Below are positions 9,186-17,661 of a DNA stretch of 64,000 bases, in pieces (position 1 is the stretch's first letter; the number at the start of each line of letters is the position of its first letter). This stretch comes from Flammeovirgaceae bacterium (lineage in GTDB: Bacteria; Bacteroidota; Bacteroidia; Cytophagales; Cyclobacteriaceae). Under the pieces are notes generated by a model. It made no database searches. It worked only from the letters and a program-made list of their open reading frames with translations, and was not told the DNA's origin. The DNA lies in assembly GCA_021298355.1 (NCBI GenBank), contig JAJTEH010000008.1, positions 1 to 64,000 of the forward strand, in the 5' to 3' direction. The translations under genes and the position numbers were made by a program.

Positions 9186-10889
9186 TTATTTAATTGAATG
9201 GATTACTTGTTTTTTAAATTGTTCGAAAATTAATCGATTAGTTTCTACATCGGAGTTAAATTCTACTAAAGCGGGCGTATTTTTTTTCGCAAAGAACGAA
9301 GCCAAAAAATTTTCAGCAGGAAGATGATGATCGAAGGCATGATATTCAATGTTGTTTTCTTCGCACGTGTATTTTGCTTTGTATTTTTGTTTAGCTACAA
9401 AATAATCATTGGCTTCGGGTAAATCTGCAGGGCCATCGATCAGTTTAAAAATTACTCCGCCTTGGTTGTTAAGCAAAACAATGCGAAGATTAGGCAAATT
9501 ATACTGATGCCAAAAAGCGTTTCTATCGTAAAAGAAAGCGATATCTCCTGTGATGAAAACATTTAATTTTTCAGGATGAGCTAAACAATGCCCTACTACT
9601 GTGCTGGTGCAGCCATCTATACCACTTGTCCCGCGATTTGCGTATATGGTAACGTTGTTTTTAGCGATGCCGCAATAATTGGCATACCGAACACTCATGC
9701 TGTTGGCTACGTGAAGGTTACAATTTTCTGGTAGATGCCGGAGGCAATCGGAAACGAACTTAAATTCTCCTTTTTCGGTATGGGTAAAAAATTGATTTGT
9801 TTTTTCTTTTGCTTTCTCTTCTAACAAAATCCAATCAGCGAGATAAGCCGTATTTTGATTGTGCGTTTGTAAATTCTCAAAGGATTGAAAGAAATTTTCT
9901 GCACTGGTTAAAATAGCTTTTGGTTGACTTTGAAAAGGATCTGCTACCGGCCACTCTTCTCCGATATGGAAATGTGTAAAATTTTTTTGCCTTAAAAAGA
10001 GTTTGATCTGTTTCGAAATAACCGACATGCCAAACGACAGCACTAAATCAGGTTGTAGTTTTTCTTTTTGGTCTTCAGAAAGATTTCCTAAAAAAGTATC
10101 AGCATGGTGAATGCCATTTTCAATGCCATGAAAATTTGAGATGACATCAGATAAGATGGGTGCATTTACTGTATTAGCAAAAGAAGCTAAAGATTTTTTT
10201 AATTCAACCGTAGGAAAACCTTGAGCAGCAACAATGAGAATGCGTTTTGCACTTTTTATTTTCTCTGTAAGTATATTTTTAGTTTGAACTGAAAGTGTAG
10301 TTTGTAAATGAGTTACTTCATTTTTCTGAAAATGTGTTTCAAAAGAAATGGTTTCATTCTTTGTAGGATAAAGCGGTTCCCGCAGGGGTACATTAATATG
10401 TACAGGTCCTTTTTTGGGTAACAAAGAAGTTTGAATAGCCTCAGTAACGGTTTTATATATGTTCCAAACGTTATCCTGGTGTTCGTATTCTTGTGGCAGT
10501 TGATACGATTGCTTTACATGCTTTCCGAAAATCTCGTGCTGAAAAATAGTTTGTCCATCGTATTGGTTGATCCATTCCGCTGGGCGATCTGCTGTTAATA
10601 CGATTAAGGGTACACCTGCAAAAAAAGCTTCTGCCACAGCCGGGGCAAAGTTGTAAGCTGCAGAACCGGAAGTACATACTAAAACAATAGGTTTTTGAGT
10701 AGCTTGTGCTATGCCTAAAGCTACAAAAGCTGCGCTTCTTTCATCGCTGAAAACGCGCACGTTAAATTTCCCAAGACGCGTAAACGCTAAAGTAAGCGGT
10801 GCGCAACGCGAACCCGGGCAAATGATAACATCTCGAATGCCATATTCAAAACAAAGAGGAGCGATGTTATAAATGGCTTGCAACCTCAT
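9186..10889 (-). CDS. menD: SEPHCHC synthase (MenD)
   Basis: Thiamine-diphosphate enzyme that joins 2-oxoglutarate to isochorismate in menaquinone synthesis. 567 aa. N-terminal PYR domain with [15 protein letters not shown] near 21-36 and [18 protein letters not shown] near 70; C-terminal PP domain with the TDP/Mg motif [13 protein letters not shown] near 450, followed by the [10 protein letters not shown] turn. The stop of menF overlaps its start by 4 nt (ATGA). The operon order menF-menD-menB matches the pathway order. Confidence 0.96.
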   Translation of the reverse strand: MRLQAIYNIAPLCFEYGIRDVIICPGSRCAPLTLAFTRLGKFNVRVFSDERSAAFVALGIAQATQKPIVLVCTSGSAAYNFAPAVAEAFFAGVPLIVLTADRPAEWINQYDGQTIFQHEIFGKHVKQSYQLPQEYEHQDNVWNIYKTVTEAIQTSLLPKKGPVHINVPLREPLYPTKNETISFETHFQKNEVTHLQTTLSVQTKNILTEKIKSAKRILIVAAQGFPTVELKKSLASFANTVNAPILSDVISNFHGIENGIHHADTFLGNLSEDQKEKLQPDLVLSFGMSVISKQIKLFLRQKNFTHFHIGEEWPVADPFQSQPKAILTSAENFFQSFENLQTHNQNTAYLADWILLEEKAKEKTNQFFTHTEKGEFKFVSDCLRHLPENCNLHVANSMSVRYANYCGIAKNNVTIYANRGTSGIDGCTSTVVGHCLAHPEKLNVFITGDIAFFYDRNAFWHQYNLPNLRIVLLNNQGGVIFKLIDGPADLPEANDYFVAKQKYKAKYTCEENNIEYHAFDHHLPAENFLASFFAKKNTPALVEFNSDVETNRLIFEQFKKQVIHSIK

Positions 10890-12061
10890 GCAACAATTAC
10901 TTTTAAAAGGGTAGCCATTTTCATTTCTGTTTCTTCATATTCTTTTTGTGGATCGGAGTCGGCCGTAACACCAGCGCCTGCATACAATTGAATACCATTT
11001 TTATGTACTTGCAAACATCTTAGGTTAACAAATAATTGTGTTTGATCTTTCAATTTTACAGGACCAAGATAACCGCTATACAAACCTCTGTTATATCCTT
11101 CTTCCTTGTTTAAAAAATCTAACGAAGCGGATAGAGGCATGCCACACACTGCAGAAGTTGGATGAAGCAATTGCAACATTACCGAACCTAGTTGTGGAAA
11201 ATTAGTAGCTTTCATATCTACTGTAAATTCACTTTTCAGGTGAAGTAAATTTCCGGCCACGATAGTTTTAGGTCCGAACTCTTCGTATTCGCGCAAGCGA
11301 ATTTTTTTTAAACATTGAATGATGTATCGTTCTACCAGTGCTTGCTCTTCGATTTCTTTTTGTGTCCATGCTACACTTTTTAAATCGGTGCCGGGCAGAT
11401 ATGGTTTTGTTCCTGCTAAGGCTACTGTTTTAAAAAATTGATCGTTCTCAACAGCTACCAATAGTTCTGGAGTTGCGCCAAGCCAGGTGCCGGTTGCCGG
11501 TGTGCTGATGAGCGAAACCATGGCAGACGGATATTTCGCGCAGAGCGCATCGAAAGATTGCAGTAAATCAATTTTAGTTTCGATGTATTGCGTGCGCGAT
11601 GGTACAATTTTTTCTGCCTTTCCGCTTTCAATAAAACGAATGGCTTTTTCTACTACGTGTTGATAAGGTTGATGCGAAACAGAAATATGTTGATGTTGGA
11701 TATGCCAACGAAATGTTGAGGCATCAATTTCTTTTTCATCATTATTATGCGAAGAAAATTTTTGAGAAAAAGATGGAGAAAGTTCGGGTTCGTTTAAGGT
11801 AGAAGACCAATATCCATCAGCCTTTAAAAAAATCTTTTTACTGCCGGGTAAAAAAGGTGCGATTACAAAACCTTTTTCAAATTCTTCGAAAGGAGTTTCG
11901 GGTTCTACTGTTACTGGTTCTTCGCAAATCAATACTTGTTTCTCATTAGCATTGGGTAAACGCCACATCGCAAGGGCAAAACCTTTTTGTAAGGCTTCGG
12001 CCATTACGTGCAGGTAATGTTTACTTTTTATATTGATATCGATGGATTTACCTTCGGCCAT
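10886..12061 (-). CDS. menF: Isochorismate synthase (MenF)
   Basis: Chorismate-binding enzyme that makes isochorismate, the first committed step to menaquinone. 391 aa. The C-terminal two thirds carry the family core: KIVPSRTQ, the WLGATPELL motif near 192, the ALAGT segment near 215, the EEQALVERY acid/base region and LHPTSAVCGMP near 300, ending GAGVTADSDPQKEYEETE. This enzyme could in principle feed a siderophore, but tight linkage to menD and menB argues for menaquinone. Confidence 0.94.
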   Translation of the reverse strand: MAEGKSIDINIKSKHYLHVMAEALQKGFALAMWRLPNANEKQVLICEEPVTVEPETPFEEFEKGFVIAPFLPGSKKIFLKADGYWSSTLNEPELSPSFSQKFSSHNNDEKEIDASTFRWHIQHQHISVSHQPYQHVVEKAIRFIESGKAEKIVPSRTQYIETKIDLLQSFDALCAKYPSAMVSLISTPATGTWLGATPELLVAVENDQFFKTVALAGTKPYLPGTDLKSVAWTQKEIEEQALVERYIIQCLKKIRLREYEEFGPKTIVAGNLLHLKSEFTVDMKATNFPQLGSVMLQLLHPTSAVCGMPLSASLDFLNKEEGYNRGLYSGYLGPVKLKDQTQLFVNLRCLQVHKNGIQLYAGAGVTADSDPQKEYEETEMKMATLLKVIVA

Positions 12062-12062
12062 T

Positions 12063-12488
12063 TTATTTTCTTTCGATTATCGCCATGGTTATTCTGCTGG
12101 CACAAACCAACTCATTGTTTTCGTTAGTGATTTTAATTTCCCACACATGGGTTCTGTTGCCAATGTGTAAAGCTTTGGCTACACCTGTTACCAAACCACT
12201 TCTCGCGCTTTTAATATGGTTGGCATTTATTTCTAAACCAACAGGGCTAAACTTCGACATATCGATGCAGCAAAGTGACGCAACGCTTCCGAGGGTTTCG
12301 GCCAAAGCAACAGAGGCACCACCATGTAATAAACCCATGGGTTGAATGGTTCGTTCATCTACCGGCATGGTTCCAACTAAAAAATCTTCGCCTATTTCAG
12401 TATAGCGAATTCCTAAATGACCAACCATATTGCCATGAGAGCTGGTATTTAGCTTTTCAATTGTGATTCCTTCCCTGAATATTCCCAT
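12063..12488 (-). CDS. menI: Hotdog thioesterase, probable DHNA-CoA thioesterase (MenI-like)
   Basis: PaaI/YdiI-type hotdog-fold thioesterase, 141 aa from the ATG at 12488. A longer frame reaching 12620 would add 44 residues unlike the family and overlap the divergent phosphatase gene. Key features: HLGIRYTEIGEDF, then the catalytic segment GLLHGGASVALAETLGS with the helix Glu that attacks the thioester, and the strand GVAKALHIGNRTHVWEI. As first gene of the men operon, 1 bp from menF, it most likely hydrolyses the MenB product. Symbol assigned by context. Confidence 0.8.
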   Translation of the reverse strand: MGIFREGITIEKLNTSSHGNMVGHLGIRYTEIGEDFLVGTMPVDERTIQPMGLLHGGASVALAETLGSVASLCCIDMSKFSPVGLEINANHIKSARSGLVTGVAKALHIGNRTHVWEIKITNENNELVCASRITMAIIERK

Positions 12489-12587
12489 AATTTTGGTTGA
12501 AATTCCTGTTTTTGTCAGCCAATCAATAATAACCTGTATTATTGCGTTCTGTTTTAAAAAATCCGGCCAAATTACCGAAAATTGACC

Positions 12588-13202
12588 TTGAAAAAAATCT
12601 ATCTTATACGCCACGGGCAAACTGATTTCAATTTAAAAAATATCGTACAAGGCAGCGGAGTTAATAGTTCGCTAAACGATACAGGCCGTAAGCAGGCCGA
12701 AGCATTTAATAAAGCCTGGAAACACATCTCTTTTGATGCAGTTTATACGTCTAAATTGGTGCGTACGCAGGAGTCGGTTCAGCAGTTTATTAACAATGGT
12801 ATAAAGCATATTTCTTTGGTTGGATTAAATGAAATTTCGTGGGGCAAAAAAGAAGGACAACCCATTACACCTGAAGAAGATGCATATTACCACCACATGT
12901 TAAAGCAATGGCAGGAAGGTAAAACTGATTTGTGCATTGAAGGAGGAGAAAGTCCGGAAGAAGTAGTGGAAAGAATGAAACCGGCATTAGATATAATTTT
13001 GAATCAGGAAAAGGAAGAAACGATTTTGATTTGTATGCACGGACGAGCCATCCGTATTTTGCTTTGTTATTGGTTGCATTATCCTTTGCGCGCGATGGAT
13101 ATGTTCGAGCATCATAATTTATGTTTGTATCAACTTACGTATACGGGCAAACAATTTCAGGTGATGCGATACAACGATACCACTCATTTGCAATTGAGTT
13201 GA
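12588..13202 (+). CDS. Histidine phosphatase family protein
   Basis: Phosphoglycerate-mutase-like phosphatase, about 205 aa. The N-terminal LIRHGQTDFN supplies the phospho-accepting His; GSGVNSSLNDTGRKQA, SKLVRTQES and the late His in CMHGRAIRILL complete the site. No ATG gives the motif, so translation must use TTG: either 12588 (giving MKKIYLIRHG) or 12582. It is divergent from the men operon; the roughly 100 bp between must hold both promoters. Its 3' end overlaps the convergent TPR gene by 19 bp. Possible substrates include sugar phosphates or cofactor precursors such as alpha-ribazole phosphate. Confidence 0.82.
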   Translation: MKKIYLIRHGQTDFNLKNIVQGSGVNSSLNDTGRKQAEAFNKAWKHISFDAVYTSKLVRTQESVQQFINNGIKHISLVGLNEISWGKKEGQPITPEEDAYYHHMLKQWQEGKTDLCIEGGESPEEVVERMKPALDIILNQEKEETILICMHGRAIRILLCYWLHYPLRAMDMFEHHNLCLYQLTYTGKQFQVMRYNDTTHLQLS

Positions 13203-14611
13203 GCCAACGCGGCTTTCGCTTTAGAATCGATAGAGTTTTTGTATTCGTGTTTATCGTACGAAAGAGCTTGATTGAAATAAAGGCAAGCCTTCTCAATTTG
13301 ATTCATCGATTTATAGTGATATCCCAATTGTAAACAAGCATTTGGCGCGAAGTACCAGGAATTTTTTCCGGCTTTGGTAATGGTTTGCAAATAGAATTTT
13401 TCTGCTGAAATAGGTTCTTTCAACTTATCAAACAAGCGTGCTTTTCTGTAATAAAATTCTACTTGATTTTTTAGCGCGATGAAATCATTTTCGTTTTTTG
13501 ATTCCACTAATTCTTTTGCTTTTGTAAAGTAACCACCATCGGTAAATAGGCGAATGCGCCAAAGGGTTTTGTCTGATTCCTGAATGGTTGATAATGCTTT
13601 CTCAGCATATTTATCAGCTTCTGTATGCGCCACTCCATTTTCTGCCGCCAAAGTAAAATAACGTTTAGCTATACTATTTTGATTGAGTAACCAATACGAT
13701 AAACCGGTTTTAAAGTAAGCATCTTTCACCAAATTGGTTCCTTTGTATTGCTGGTGGAATCGGATAAACCAAGCGGCAGCTTCCACATCATTACCTTTGC
13801 ATAAGTTTGCTTCTCCGGCCAGGTAATATACAAGCGGTGTTGTGTTTTTATTTGTTTGCCAATTGTTTATATAGCCTAACGTTATTTCTGCCTGGTTTGC
13901 TTTTAAGGCAAGCGATGCAGCTAACAATTTTGCTATGGTTCGGTTTGGTTTTTGTTGAATCAAAGAATCGGCTAATGCTAAACCCAGCTGAGGTTCTTGT
14001 AAAAGATACCCCTGTGCCAACGCGAGCCAAAGCCCGCTTTCCCAGGCTTGGTTATGTTCTGCTTGGTATAAATTTTTTAAGAGTTGAATGCCTTCGGTTG
14101 TATTGCCTTGCATACTGAATACACGAAGCAACCAATTGTATTTTTCCGGAACGGCACCCAGCATGATGTAAAGCAATCCTTTTGTTTTTTGTGCCTTTAG
14201 GTTTTTGTTGTGATGTTCGTCTGTTACAATGTGGTAAGCCTTTCGAATAAGCATAGCGGCTTGAAACTCTTGTTTCATTTTTAGTTTAGCAAAGGCCCAC
14301 AACACATACAACTCTGCTAAGTAGGGTTCGTTTTCTCTTTTCTTTTTCCAACTGGCAACTGTGGTTTCAAATTGTTCTTCGTAGGCTTGGTAAAGTTTAT
14401 CATCTTCTTCTGCCAGTACTTCTAACACATGGCTGAGTTCTAATGCATAATCGATTTCGATTGATGATTTTAATGCTTTGGGGTGTTTCAGAAATTGCAA
14501 TTGCATGACTTGCTCATAAGCCATGTCGGCATCCTGTTGTGTTTGGGCAAAGGAGGCACAATAAAAAAAGCAAGTCAACAGACTTGCTTGTATGATTTTA
14601 GAGGCGAACAA
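13184..14611 (-). CDS. TPR-repeat exported protein
   Basis: About 475 aa. Helical repeats of roughly 34 residues run through most of the length (for example QAEITLGYINNW, AEKFYLQTITKAGKNSWYFAPNACLQLGYHY and IEKACLYFNQALSYDKHEY), typical of TPR scaffolds. No ATG precedes the evident signal peptide (LLTCFFYCASFAQ), so I propose the TTG at 14611, 6 nt after the stop of the zinc-ribbon gene. A terminator-like hairpin lies inside the signal-peptide codons. The annotated frame could be extended to 14716, but that part overlaps the upstream gene. Partner and function unknown. Confidence 0.65.
   Translation of the reverse strand: MFASKIIQASLLTCFFYCASFAQTQQDADMAYEQVMQLQFLKHPKALKSSIEIDYALELSHVLEVLAEEDDKLYQAYEEQFETTVASWKKKRENEPYLAELYVLWAFAKLKMKQEFQAAMLIRKAYHIVTDEHHNKNLKAQKTKGLLYIMLGAVPEKYNWLLRVFSMQGNTTEGIQLLKNLYQAEHNQAWESGLWLALAQGYLLQEPQLGLALADSLIQQKPNRTIAKLLAASLALKANQAEITLGYINNWQTNKNTTPLVYYLAGEANLCKGNDVEAAAWFIRFHQQYKGTNLVKDAYFKTGLSYWLLNQNSIAKRYFTLAAENGVAHTEADKYAEKALSTIQESDKTLWRIRLFTDGGYFTKAKELVESKNENDFIALKNQVEFYYRKARLFDKLKEPISAEKFYLQTITKAGKNSWYFAPNACLQLGYHYKSMNQIEKACLYFNQALSYDKHEYKNSIDSKAKAALAQLNCK
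14563..14589 (-). terminator. Terminator-like hairpin in the TPR gene signal-peptide region
   Basis: On the minus strand AAGCAAGTC, loop TGTT, GACTTGCTT, then a run of seven T. The 9-bp perfect stem plus T-run is a textbook intrinsic terminator, about 30 nt past the stop of the zinc-ribbon gene, yet it lies within the proposed coding start of the TPR gene. It may attenuate transcription into that gene. Confidence 0.6.
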
Positions 14612-14618
14612 AAAAGTA

Positions 14619-15431
14619 TTATTCAGCAGTTTTACGTCTGCGTGTTGGTGTTGGCGCAACGGCAGGTTTTGCTGATTTTGGCTTGTCGCTTTCATCCAAT
14701 GTATCGATATCAACATCGGCTAAGATACGACCGCTGTGTTCGTCAATCACAATTTTTTTCTTTTCTCTGATTTCAGCAATTTTTTGAGGAGGGATAACGA
14801 TGTTACATCCTTCGGCAGCTCCGCGTACTACGCGCACAACAGCTAAACCATTGGTTAAACTTCCGCGTAAGCGTTCGTAATATTTAAGTAAGCTTTTATC
14901 CTCAATTTTTTTAGTAGCCTTTTCTCTTTCTTCTAATAATCTTCTTTCTTCTTCCTGGCTTTCGGCTAAAATACCATCCAGTTCTTTTTTCTTGATGGAT
15001 AGGTGTTCGGTGCGTTCGTTAACCTGTGCTTCAATCTTTTCGCCTTCTTCTTTCTTACGAACGATTTCGTCTTTCGCTTGCTTTATCTTTTTCTCGCAGA
15101 TCTGGATTTCCAATTCCTGCAATTCAATTTCTTTGGTGATGGCATCGTACTCGCGGTTGTTGCGAACGTTTTTTTGCTGTTCCTGATATTTCTTAATCAG
15201 TTTTTCAGCTTCTTTAATGCCTTCTTTAAATTTTTTAATGCTTTCGTCTAACTCCTTTTGTTCACCGGTAAAGCGCCCCATGCGGGTTTTGTAGCCTTCC
15301 AGCTCGTCTTCAAGGTCTTGAACCTCATCTGGCAAATCGCCTCTCAATTTCTTGAGTTCGTCTATCTTGCTGTCTATGGTTTGTAATTTTACAAGGGCTT
15401 CGAGTTTCTGTGCTACGGTTTGTGTTTCCAT
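14619..15431 (-). CDS. Coiled-coil / C4 zinc-ribbon-family protein
   Basis: 270 aa. Residues roughly 10-180 form a long charged coiled coil (many E/K heptads), followed by the core of the 'C4-type zinc ribbon' family: RGSLTNGLAVVRVVRGAAEG near 195 and IPPQKIAEIREKKKIVIDEHSGRIL near 215-240. Only one Cys (EGCNIVIPPQ) remains of the usual four, so zinc binding is unlikely; loss of the cysteines is common in Bacteroidetes members. A tail rich in Ala, Pro and Arg follows. The start codon shares a base with the stop of the Nif3-like gene, a frequent gene pair. Confidence 0.8.
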   Translation of the reverse strand: METQTVAQKLEALVKLQTIDSKIDELKKLRGDLPDEVQDLEDELEGYKTRMGRFTGEQKELDESIKKFKEGIKEAEKLIKKYQEQQKNVRNNREYDAITKEIELQELEIQICEKKIKQAKDEIVRKKEEGEKIEAQVNERTEHLSIKKKELDGILAESQEEERRLLEEREKATKKIEDKSLLKYYERLRGSLTNGLAVVRVVRGAAEGCNIVIPPQKIAEIREKKKIVIDEHSGRILADVDIDTLDESDKPKSAKPAVAPTPTRRRKTAE

Positions 15432-16528
15432 CAGTGGTAGTAACTTATTGGATTAGTGTTAATTCCGGAAAAATTGACCGCAAAAGTAGGAAATTTTTTT
15501 GTTAAAAGTGCACTTATCCAATCTTTCGTATAAACCTCACTTTCATAATGGCCAATATCTGCGATTAGGAGCTTGTTTTCGGCATCAAAAAACTCGTGGT
15601 ATTTAAAATCGGCCGAAATAAAAGCATCTGCGCCAGCAGAAATGGCTTTTTTTAACAGAAAACTTCCCGAACCACCACAAACTGCTACTTTTTTAATTGG
15701 TTTTTGTAAAAGTGCGGTATGTCTGATGGTTTGGAGATTCATTTTCTCTTTTAAATATTTTAAAAATTCAATTCCGGATAATGCCTGACTTAGTTCTCCT
15801 ACCATACCAGCACCCACTTCCTGGTTTTCATTTTCAAGATAATGTATATAGTAAGCCGGTACTTCGTACGGATGAGCCTGATGTAAAGCCTGAATCACAG
15901 CTTTTTCTGTGTGGACAGGAAAAATAAGTTCGATTCTATCTTCTTGCACCCATTCTTGTTGATTGGCCTGTCCGATGCTAGGGTTTGCTAGTTCATTAGG
16001 TTTGAAAGTTCCGATCCCATTTACTTTAAAACTACAATCGGAGTAATTGCCTATGTTGCCCGCACCGGCCTTGTGCAAAGCATTCAATACATCACCGGTT
16101 TTATTTTCAGGAACGAAGGTTACGATTTTTGCTAACTGGTTTTTGATGGGCTGAAGGATGGAGGTATTTTTTAATTCCAGTTTTTGCGCAATTTGTTGGT
16201 TTACGCCTTGCCATGAGTTATCCAGGTTGGTGTGGATGGCATAAATCGCAATTTTATTTTCGATTGCCTTTATTACTGTTCTTTCCACGTAATTGCTGCC
16301 GGTTAGCTTTTTTAATCCTTTGAAAATTATAGGATGATGGGCGATGATCAGGTTGCATTTTTTAGCAATGGCTTCGTCTACTACTGCTTCGGTACAATCT
16401 AAAGTGATAAGAGCGGCATGCGTTTCCCAATCCGGATGGCCGGTGAGTAAACCACTGTTATCGTAACTTTCCTGGTAAGCCAAAGGGGCTATGCTTTCTA
16501 AGTATTGTGTGATGTGCTTGATAATCAT
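15431..16528 (-). CDS. Nif3-like dinuclear metal centre protein
   Basis: 365 aa member of the NIF3/YbgI (DUF34) family, which forms hexameric rings with a two-metal site. Metal ligands seen: LIIAHHPIIFKGLKKL near 60-75, HTNLDN near 98, and the C-terminal DIGHYESE. The central insert of about 100 residues (with FVPENKTGDV and the HPYEVPAYYI motif) is the PII-like insertion domain found in longer members. Proposed roles include GTP cyclohydrolase 1 type 2 activity, but the true function remains unsettled. Confidence 0.9.
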   Translation of the reverse strand: MIIKHITQYLESIAPLAYQESYDNSGLLTGHPDWETHAALITLDCTEAVVDEAIAKKCNLIIAHHPIIFKGLKKLTGSNYVERTVIKAIENKIAIYAIHTNLDNSWQGVNQQIAQKLELKNTSILQPIKNQLAKIVTFVPENKTGDVLNALHKAGAGNIGNYSDCSFKVNGIGTFKPNELANPSIGQANQQEWVQEDRIELIFPVHTEKAVIQALHQAHPYEVPAYYIHYLENENQEVGAGMVGELSQALSGIEFLKYLKEKMNLQTIRHTALLQKPIKKVAVCGGSGSFLLKKAISAGADAFISADFKYHEFFDAENKLLIADIGHYESEVYTKDWISALLTKKFPTFAVNFSGINTNPISYYH

Positions 16529-16584
16529 GTCGGAAATTTAGCAGGAAAAAAGGGTTAGCCACATAGGTATTGCCCGATAAGAAT

Positions 16585-16592
16585 TACTTTTG
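16585..16592 (+). promoter_or_regulatory. Candidate -7 promoter element of lpxK
   Basis: TACTTTTG is a perfect match to the Bacteroidetes -7 consensus TAnnTTTG. No clear TTTG -33 element is present 19-21 bp upstream. It implies initiation at about 16598, next to the ATG at 16600. Confidence 0.35.
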
Positions 16593-16599
16593 CCTTTTG

Positions 16600-17661
16600 A
16601 TGTTAAGCATGACCTGGCTTCGGTATCTTCTTTTTCCTTTTTCTATTTTGTTAGATGCTGTAACGCGGCTGCGCAATTTACTTTTCGACTTAAAAGTAAA
16701 GCCATCGGTTTCTTTTTCAATTCCTGTTATTTCTATTGGAAACCTGGCGGTAGGCGGCACCGGAAAAACACCCATGGCCGAATATGTTATTCGCTTGCTT
16801 CATCAGCATACAAAAAAAACTGCGATGGTAAGCAGAGGCTATGGCCGGGCAACGAAAGGTTTACGAATAGCAAATACTACTGATACGCCCGATACACTTG
16901 GTGACGAGCCTTTTCAAGTGTATCAAAAATTTAAGAAAGAAATTACTGTGGCTGTGTGCGAGGAACGCGCAGTGGCTATTCCTTTTGTGGCAGATCAAGT
17001 AGAAGGTTTGCAATGCATTGTGTTGGATGATGCCTTTCAACATAGGTATGTGCGCCCCGGTTTTTCTGTTTTATTAACCGATTATAAAAAACCATTTTAC
17101 GCAGATTGGTTAATGCCTGTTGGCCGCTTGCGCGAAAGTACGAGAGGAGCAAAACGTGCAGATGTAGTAGTGGTAACAAAATGCCCTTTGCATAGTACAG
17201 CAAAACAAAAGGAGGAGATAAGAAATCGAATAAAATTTTTTACAGATGCACCGGTGTATTTTGCTGCAATACAAGAAAAAAGTGTACACAATTTTGATGA
17301 TGAACGTGTAGATCCGGCACAGATTAAGTCTGTTGTATTGGTTTCGGGTTTAGCTCAATCTGATTTATTTATACAATCGATGCAAGAGAAATTTACTGTG
17401 GCAGAAGTTTTTGATTTCAGAGATCACCATCATTACACCGCGAAAGATGTGGAGAAAATAGAAAAAGCGATGCATCAACATCAAGCGTATGTGATTACAT
17501 CCGAAAAGGATTTTGTGAAATTGAATTTACTTTGCCAAAACAACCGGGATAGATTTTTATACTTGCCAATTGAAATGGTTTTACTAGAAGATGGCGCGAA
17601 GTTTGATGATCAGCTGATCAGTTTTGTTAACCAACAATTAGCAGAGTATGAACTGGCCTAG
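16600..17661 (+). CDS. lpxK: Tetraacyldisaccharide 4'-kinase (LpxK)
   Basis: Inner-membrane kinase that phosphorylates the lipid A precursor at the 4' position. One N-terminal membrane-anchoring helix (around 5-25) precedes IGNLAVGGTGKTP, the P-loop, then VSRGYGR, GDEP, ERA and VLDDAFQHR, all diagnostic of LpxK. I use the ATG at 16600 (353 aa; 16609 is also possible) in preference to the TTG at 16570. A perfect -7-type element TACTTTTG (16585-16592) lies 7 bp before this ATG, so the transcript may be nearly leaderless. Confidence 0.94.
   Translation: MLSMTWLRYLLFPFSILLDAVTRLRNLLFDLKVKPSVSFSIPVISIGNLAVGGTGKTPMAEYVIRLLHQHTKKTAMVSRGYGRATKGLRIANTTDTPDTLGDEPFQVYQKFKKEITVAVCEERAVAIPFVADQVEGLQCIVLDDAFQHRYVRPGFSVLLTDYKKPFYADWLMPVGRLRESTRGAKRADVVVVTKCPLHSTAKQKEEIRNRIKFFTDAPVYFAAIQEKSVHNFDDERVDPAQIKSVVLVSGLAQSDLFIQSMQEKFTVAEVFDFRDHHHYTAKDVEKIEKAMHQHQAYVITSEKDFVKLNLLCQNNRDRFLYLPIEMVLLEDGAKFDDQLISFVNQQLAEYELA

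Noticed and set aside
12488-12620. Longer 5' end for the MenI-like thioesterase
   Set aside because: The extra 44 residues match no hotdog protein and overlap the divergent phosphatase start region.
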